Source: Pontiellaceae bacterium
GTDB taxonomy: Bacteria; Verrucomicrobiota; Kiritimatiellia; Kiritimatiellales; Tichowtungiaceae
Reading direction: 5' to 3'
Assembly: GCA_029934215.1 (NCBI GenBank)
Contig: JAOZMR010000101.1
Location: 1 to 9,143 of the forward strand
DNA: 9,143 bases
The position numbers and the translations under genes were made by a program. How positions within the stretch are numbered: position 1 is the first letter of the stretch; each line of letters starts with the position of its first letter. Positions 5,025-9,143 of this stretch are shown here, in pieces. The notes beneath the pieces are model-generated. The model ran no database searches, was not told the DNA's origin, and worked only from the letters and a program-made list of their open reading frames with translations.

Positions 5025-8000
5025 ATGAAAAAAACAACCCAACTATTATCAACACTGCTGCTCCTTGCTGGAGTGTCATTTGCTTCCAATACTATTCCAT
5101 TCACTGAGACGTTCGAAGACGGAATGACCGGCTGGACGGGCGGAGGCGTTATTACTAACAGCACTCATAGCGAAGGAGAATCGAACGCTCTTTCCATTCT
5201 TGATACAACCGTCACCCAAACGTTTTCTGGGACAGATACCAATATTTGGATCAGCTTCTGGGCCGACCCGAATCCAACCGATCAACCCACAGATATTGCT
5301 TCCGGAGCCTCCGCTGTTTTTTATGTAAGCACAAGCGGTTTGCTTATGGCATTCGATGGAGAGAACTCCAAATCGACTGGTGCCAGTGTTGAAGACGGGT
5401 GGAACCATTTTAAAACTTTTTGTGACTATTCTTCAAAGAAGTGGAGCCTCCGCCTCAACGGAACAGATGTGATGACAAATTTCGCTTTTCATGGCACACC
5501 GACCTCTTTAACTGGAATCGAGTTTAAAGAACAAGGAACCAGCACTGCCCTCTTTGTAGACACGGTCAAAATCACAGCAGATGGAGCCGATATGCTTTCT
5601 TTCTCCGCAACGCCTCTTGAAATTACGATTGATTCTCCCGTGAAAACACCTGAGGTCAATAGTTCTATTATGATTACGAACAGTAGCTCGACTGAGCTTG
5701 TATGTTCGTTTGCTAACGATAATGAGTGGTTGACGGTTCCTGCGTCGTTAACAATTTCACCTAACTCCTCCAGCAATCTAAGCGTTACGGCATCGAATGC
5801 CGTACAGGATAATTTAACAGGAACGTTTACTGCCAGTTATTCTCAAACCAATGCGTTTGTTGGAAATGGTGCTTTCGAGACGTTTACGGTGTCGTTCAAT
5901 GTGGGTGCGAGCATGAGTGCAATGTTGAATGGAGTTGTTGATGATCCTGGGTTTCCTGCGCCTGGAACCTATGAACCAGGTGAAGAAATCAAAATCACAA
6001 TTACAAGTACAAACACGGGTGCGATCCCTATAAACAGCATTACGAATACGTTGGTGTTTCCATCCGAGTGGAATATGAGCTCCGTATCCACTACTTATCT
6101 TGTTATGGCGAATGGTGGGGCAATCTCTACCGTTTATTCGGTAACAATCCCCCCTTTAATTTCGAATGGGTCTTATGAGTTTGAGATTCGAAATGAAGCA
6201 ACCGAGGGTTCGTGGACGGATACGTTTTCCCTTGATGTGAGTACTCCCGTTCTAGAAATTCTTCCGCTTGCGCCAACTATCACCCATGTTGGAGGTGGAG
6301 TTATTTCTGGCAAATGGGAACCAAATGAAAGAGTGAATATCTCAATAGTGAGTACCAATAGTGGCGACCGGCATGGAAACAACATCATCAACACTCTAAT
6401 GCTACCTCCTGGGTGGGATATAAATCCTGCCTATACTAGTTTCGATCTCGCTATTGGTGCATCCACAACTTCGGTATATCAAGTGACTATTCCACGTGAT
6501 GCTGATGGTGACTACACGTTGGTTGTGAAAAATGAAATTGGATCAGAAATGTGGGAAACCAATTTCTTATTAGAGGTTTTTAGCGAAGCGGATCCGTCCG
6601 TTAGTCCTTTGACTGTTGATATTCGCGTGGCAGCTGGCGGAACTGTTAGCAAAGACATTGTTTTAACCAACGCGGGAAATAAAGCCGTTGGTTTTTTGAT
6701 CGCAGATGATGGGACTAGGGATGGGGATGTTTCTTATTGCGTTTCCACAGGATCCGTAGGAATGATATCGTTTGTTTCATTCGCCGAACCAAATGAGTAT
6801 TGTTCAACCAACTGGTCGGGTGGATCAACGGAATTAATGGATATCGGCTTCACATTTGATCTGTTCGGATCGAGTTATACAAACTTCTCAATCAATCAGT
6901 ATGGTGCAATTTCTTTTGGAAATAAGATCGGTTCTTTTGCAACTTCAACTCTACGAAGCGTCCCTGTTATCGCGTCGCTTTGGGGAAATACCGAACTAGA
7001 TACAAATAATATTCTTTTTAAATCCAGTGCCGATCAGCTTGCTGTCGCATGGTGTGATGAAAATGGGAAAATGTTCCAGACGTTGATTTATCCAACTGGT
7101 GAAATTCGCTTCATGTATCAAGACGGACTTGAAAGCATGGACGCGCGTGTTGGTGTAACTGATGGAGCTGAAAACACTCTTTATGTTACTAATATAAACC
7201 ATTGGAATAACGAGTTGTCTGATATTCTTCTCTCGCCTCAATCCACTCCGTGGATTCAATACGGGAGTACAACAGGAACGCTTAATGGGCAAAATGGAGA
7301 TGTTGTTACTTTCACTGCGAGCCCATCTGTTCGTCAGTCTGGTGATTTTGAGTCGTTTGATGCAACTATAGAATGGAGCGATGGTTCATCTGATGTTGTT
7401 TCCGTTTCGGTTACCGTTCTCAACACGGTAGTTGGTTTTTCTGTTTCAACAAATTCAATCTCGTTTGATAATCCTGTCGGGTATAGTGCTTCGACAAACT
7501 TCTATTTGAATAATACTGGAACTGTTGATCTTGCTTACACTATTCTTGATAAAACAGCTCAGATAAATGGCTACACATGGACGACGGATGAGCTTAAAAT
7601 TAATCCATTTATTGAACGAACACCTGTTAGTGTAACTGATCCAGATGAAGGTTACAGTCAACTTATCCCAATAGGGTTTCCTTTTGCTTATTTCGGAAGA
7701 GTATACACGCACCTTTCTGTTGGTGTGAATGGCGGAATTTCACTCGGTGAAATGAGTCTTCTGACTCTGTTTTATACAGAGGATGAAAACGAAAAAGAAA
7801 ACAAATTTACATTGGTTGATAAAACTAACACTCTTTCAACTCCGACCCCAATTTTTCTTATTGATCCGCTTGAAAGCTCTCCGGATGAAATTGATATCCC
7901 AGATCAATTGATTGCGCCATATTGGGGAGATCTTCATATGAACGAATCTTCTTCGATAGAATACTTTTGCGACTCAGGTGAGTTCGTTGTCATATGGAAG

Positions 8001-8933
8001 GATATGGCGCAAAAGAACGGCGGAAGCGCTTTGACTTTTACGGCGATATTAACGAAAGAGGGCGAAATCTGTTTTCAATACGCCTCATTGTCCAACAGTA
8101 ATGCTTGGCCAAACACAATTATTGGATTGCGCGATACATCTGATAGGACTTTCTCTGCGACGTTGATTAATGATACAACGATCGTTTCTAACGATGTTGT
8201 TGAGTCGTATTATTCGTATGCAATAACAACAAACGGTGCGTTTGCAGAAGAAAATCCAGGTCAAGTAGTTACGAATTCCATTTTTGAGGGTTATGTAACC
8301 AACACTGTTGTTACGTACAAAAATGAAATTGCAGATCAAACGATCTTGTTTACGCCCAACCAGCAAGTGCTTCTTACAATTGATCCGAGCTATGGACAGC
8401 TGTTAGCGGGTGAAAGCGATCTTTTAACCATCTCAGTAGATAACAGGAGCTTAACGAATAGAGAAAGCGTAACCCGAGAGTTTGAGGTTCAATCCGATGA
8501 GGGACATTCTGAAACGCTGACAGTAACGTTCACTGCAAAAGACGCTTCCACAGATAACGATGAAGATGGCTTACCAAACGTTTGGGAGGAGCAATACTTT
8601 GGAGACAAAACCATTGCGGATCCAAATGCGCTTGCAGCGAACGGCGTTAACACCCTTCGAGAAGCATATGTTGCGGGTCTCGACCCGACGGTTGCGAGTT
8701 CGCTGTTTTTAACAACCGTCCAAACCTCTCCGTCCTCTGAGCCTGTGCTTAGTTGGTCAAGCATTTCCGGGCGTGTTTATAGCGTCTGGTGGAGCAGCAA
8801 TCTTCTCAACGGCTTTGAGATCACTCCGCTCGTAAAGGATTTGCCTTGGACGCCATCCGTTTATACGGACAGCACTCACAGTGTTAATGGAAAACGATTC
8901 TACAAAATTGATGTTCAATTGAAGGAAGAATAA
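5025..8933 (+). CDS. Giant exported multidomain beta-sandwich protein with C-terminal EF-hand-like module
   Basis: The 1302-residue product probably acts outside the cell or in the envelope. Residues 1-21 are a Sec signal peptide (MKKTTQLLSTLLLLAGVSFA), and GAAGG lies 6 bases before the ATG. Residues 25-190 look like a concanavalin/LamG-type jelly roll (TFEDGMTGW). Residues 191-298 look like a BACON or Ig-type domain (WLTVPASLTISPNSSS). Residues 299-410 and 411-523 are tandem CARDB/NEW3-like repeats (..YEPGEEIKITITSTNTG, ..WEPNERVNISIVSTNSG). Residues 525-804 and 805-1172 are two larger modules, each an Ig-like strand set plus a nidogen-like sandwich (IGFTFDLFGSSYTNFSINQYGAISFG at 607; IGFPFAYFGRVYTHLSVGVNGGISLG at 883). 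A Ca-binding loop at 1177-1188 (DNDEDGLPNVWE) precedes a terminal module with GRVYSVWWSSNL at 1249. No catalytic motif, LPxTG or terminal membrane helix is visible. Adhesion or matrix binding is the likeliest role. Domain names come from pattern only. Confidence 0.88.
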   Translation: MKKTTQLLSTLLLLAGVSFASNTIPFTETFEDGMTGWTGGGVITNSTHSEGESNALSILDTTVTQTFSGTDTNIWISFWADPNPTDQPTDIASGASAVFYVSTSGLLMAFDGENSKSTGASVEDGWNHFKTFCDYSSKKWSLRLNGTDVMTNFAFHGTPTSLTGIEFKEQGTSTALFVDTVKITADGADMLSFSATPLEITIDSPVKTPEVNSSIMITNSSSTELVCSFANDNEWLTVPASLTISPNSSSNLSVTASNAVQDNLTGTFTASYSQTNAFVGNGAFETFTVSFNVGASMSAMLNGVVDDPGFPAPGTYEPGEEIKITITSTNTGAIPINSITNTLVFPSEWNMSSVSTTYLVMANGGAISTVYSVTIPPLISNGSYEFEIRNEATEGSWTDTFSLDVSTPVLEILPLAPTITHVGGGVISGKWEPNERVNISIVSTNSGDRHGNNIINTLMLPPGWDINPAYTSFDLAIGASTTSVYQVTIPRDADGDYTLVVKNEIGSEMWETNFLLEVFSEADPSVSPLTVDIRVAAGGTVSKDIVLTNAGNKAVGFLIADDGTRDGDVSYCVSTGSVGMISFVSFAEPNEYCSTNWSGGSTELMDIGFTFDLFGSSYTNFSINQYGAISFGNKIGSFATSTLRSVPVIASLWGNTELDTNNILFKSSADQLAVAWCDENGKMFQTLIYPTGEIRFMYQDGLESMDARVGVTDGAENTLYVTNINHWNNELSDILLSPQSTPWIQYGSTTGTLNGQNGDVVTFTASPSVRQSGDFESFDATIEWSDGSSDVVSVSVTVLNTVVGFSVSTNSISFDNPVGYSASTNFYLNNTGTVDLAYTILDKTAQINGYTWTTDELKINPFIERTPVSVTDPDEGYSQLIPIGFPFAYFGRVYTHLSVGVNGGISLGEMSLLTLFYTEDENEKENKFTLVDKTNTLSTPTPIFLIDPLESSPDEIDIPDQLIAPYWGDLHMNESSSIEYFCDSGEFVVIWKDMAQKNGGSALTFTAILTKEGEICFQYASLSNSNAWPNTIIGLRDTSDRTFSATLINDTTIVSNDVVESYYSYAITTNGAFAEENPGQVVTNSIFEGYVTNTVVTYKNEIADQTILFTPNQQVLLTIDPSYGQLLAGESDLLTISVDNRSLTNRESVTREFEVQSDEGHSETLTVTFTAKDASTDNDEDGLPNVWEEQYFGDKTIADPNALAANGVNTLREAYVAGLDPTVASSLFLTTVQTSPSSEPVLSWSSISGRVYSVWWSSNLLNGFEITPLVKDLPWTPSVYTDSTHSVNGKRFYKIDVQLKEE

Positions 8934-8961
8934 AGGCGAGAGAGTAAAAGCCCGAAAAAAT

Positions 8962-8989
8962 GCCCGATCAGAGATGATCGGGCTTTTTT
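8962..8989 (+). terminator. Strong intrinsic terminator after the giant gene
   Basis: GCCCGATCA and TGATCGGGC form a perfect 9-bp stem closed by a GAGA tetraloop (GNRA type), followed by TTTTTT. A-rich sequence before the stem (8955-8960) would give a T-tract on the other strand, so it may work in both directions and insulate a downstream gene. AAAAGCCCG at 8946-8954 can also pair with the 3' arm and T-tract (8979-8987). Confidence 0.93.
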
Positions 8990-9143
8990 GCGGAAAACAA
9001 AGAAAGCGGGCAGGAACGGGTTTACCCAGCGCTGAAAGCGTAGCGAAAAATAATTTTTGTATTCAAAGGTAACGACTGTTAAGGAGTGCCTGAATCCGTT
9101 GGATAATTTTTAACACAGCTGTTTCGAGCGAAAACCTAAATTT
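8990..9143. other. Right-end intergenic stretch, no gene seen
   Basis: No open frame of useful length is present on either strand. A short GGGTTTACCC palindrome lies at 9018-9027 and an AT-rich stretch at 9046-9060. Either could belong to the control region of a gene beyond the window, but nothing supports a specific call. Confidence 0.5.

Noticed and set aside
5025..8933. Giant protein as a glycoside hydrolase, peptidase or sulfatase
   Set aside because: All visible segments are beta-sandwich or calcium-loop types. I see no catalytic motif of those families.
9030..9045. Possible further copy of palindrome family 1 (CTGAAAGCG)
   Set aside because: The core is close, but the flanking bases are not complementary as in the other four copies.

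Overview
The window most likely comes from a bacterium of the PVC superphylum, with a Kiritimatiellota (Pontiella-like) or Verrucomicrobiota member as best guess. Three things point there. Both secretins have the C-terminal signature I associate with the PVC 'Amuc_1098' type IV pilus secretin group. The large exported protein ends in a DxDxDGLPxxWExxYFG module like those in secreted proteins of these phyla. The intergenic DNA is full of short dispersed repeats of kinds I recall from such genomes. This is recognition from memory, not a database result.

All four genes are on the + strand. Bases 1-611 hold no convincing gene but carry at least six short repeat or palindrome elements, then a possible promoter and a strong ribosome binding site. 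Two tandem paralogous short secretins follow (612-2174 and 2266-3837), separated by a 91-base spacer with two copies of a hairpin repeat. The stop codon of the second secretin lies in a hairpin, and a strong intrinsic terminator sits at 3900-3934 among further palindromes. Next come a 313-residue protein made mostly of 7- and 11-residue coiled-coil repeats (4021-4962) and, 62 bases later, a 1302-residue exported multidomain beta-sandwich protein (5025-8933) closed by a bidirectional-looking terminator (8962-8989). Bases 8990-9143 show no gene.

Working idea, inference only: the secretins could form an outer-membrane portal, alone or together. The large protein has a signal peptide and is a possible surface or matrix cargo. 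The coiled-coil protein has no signal peptide and would act in the cytoplasm unless exported another way. No pilus ATPase, PilM/N/O, inner-membrane platform or pilin gene is present, so the secretins look detached from the usual pilus operon. The terminator between the secretins and the other two genes argues for two transcription units.

The least expected structural signal is two families of tiny palindromes, each with a nearly constant 10-base core but a different, still complementary stem in most copies.
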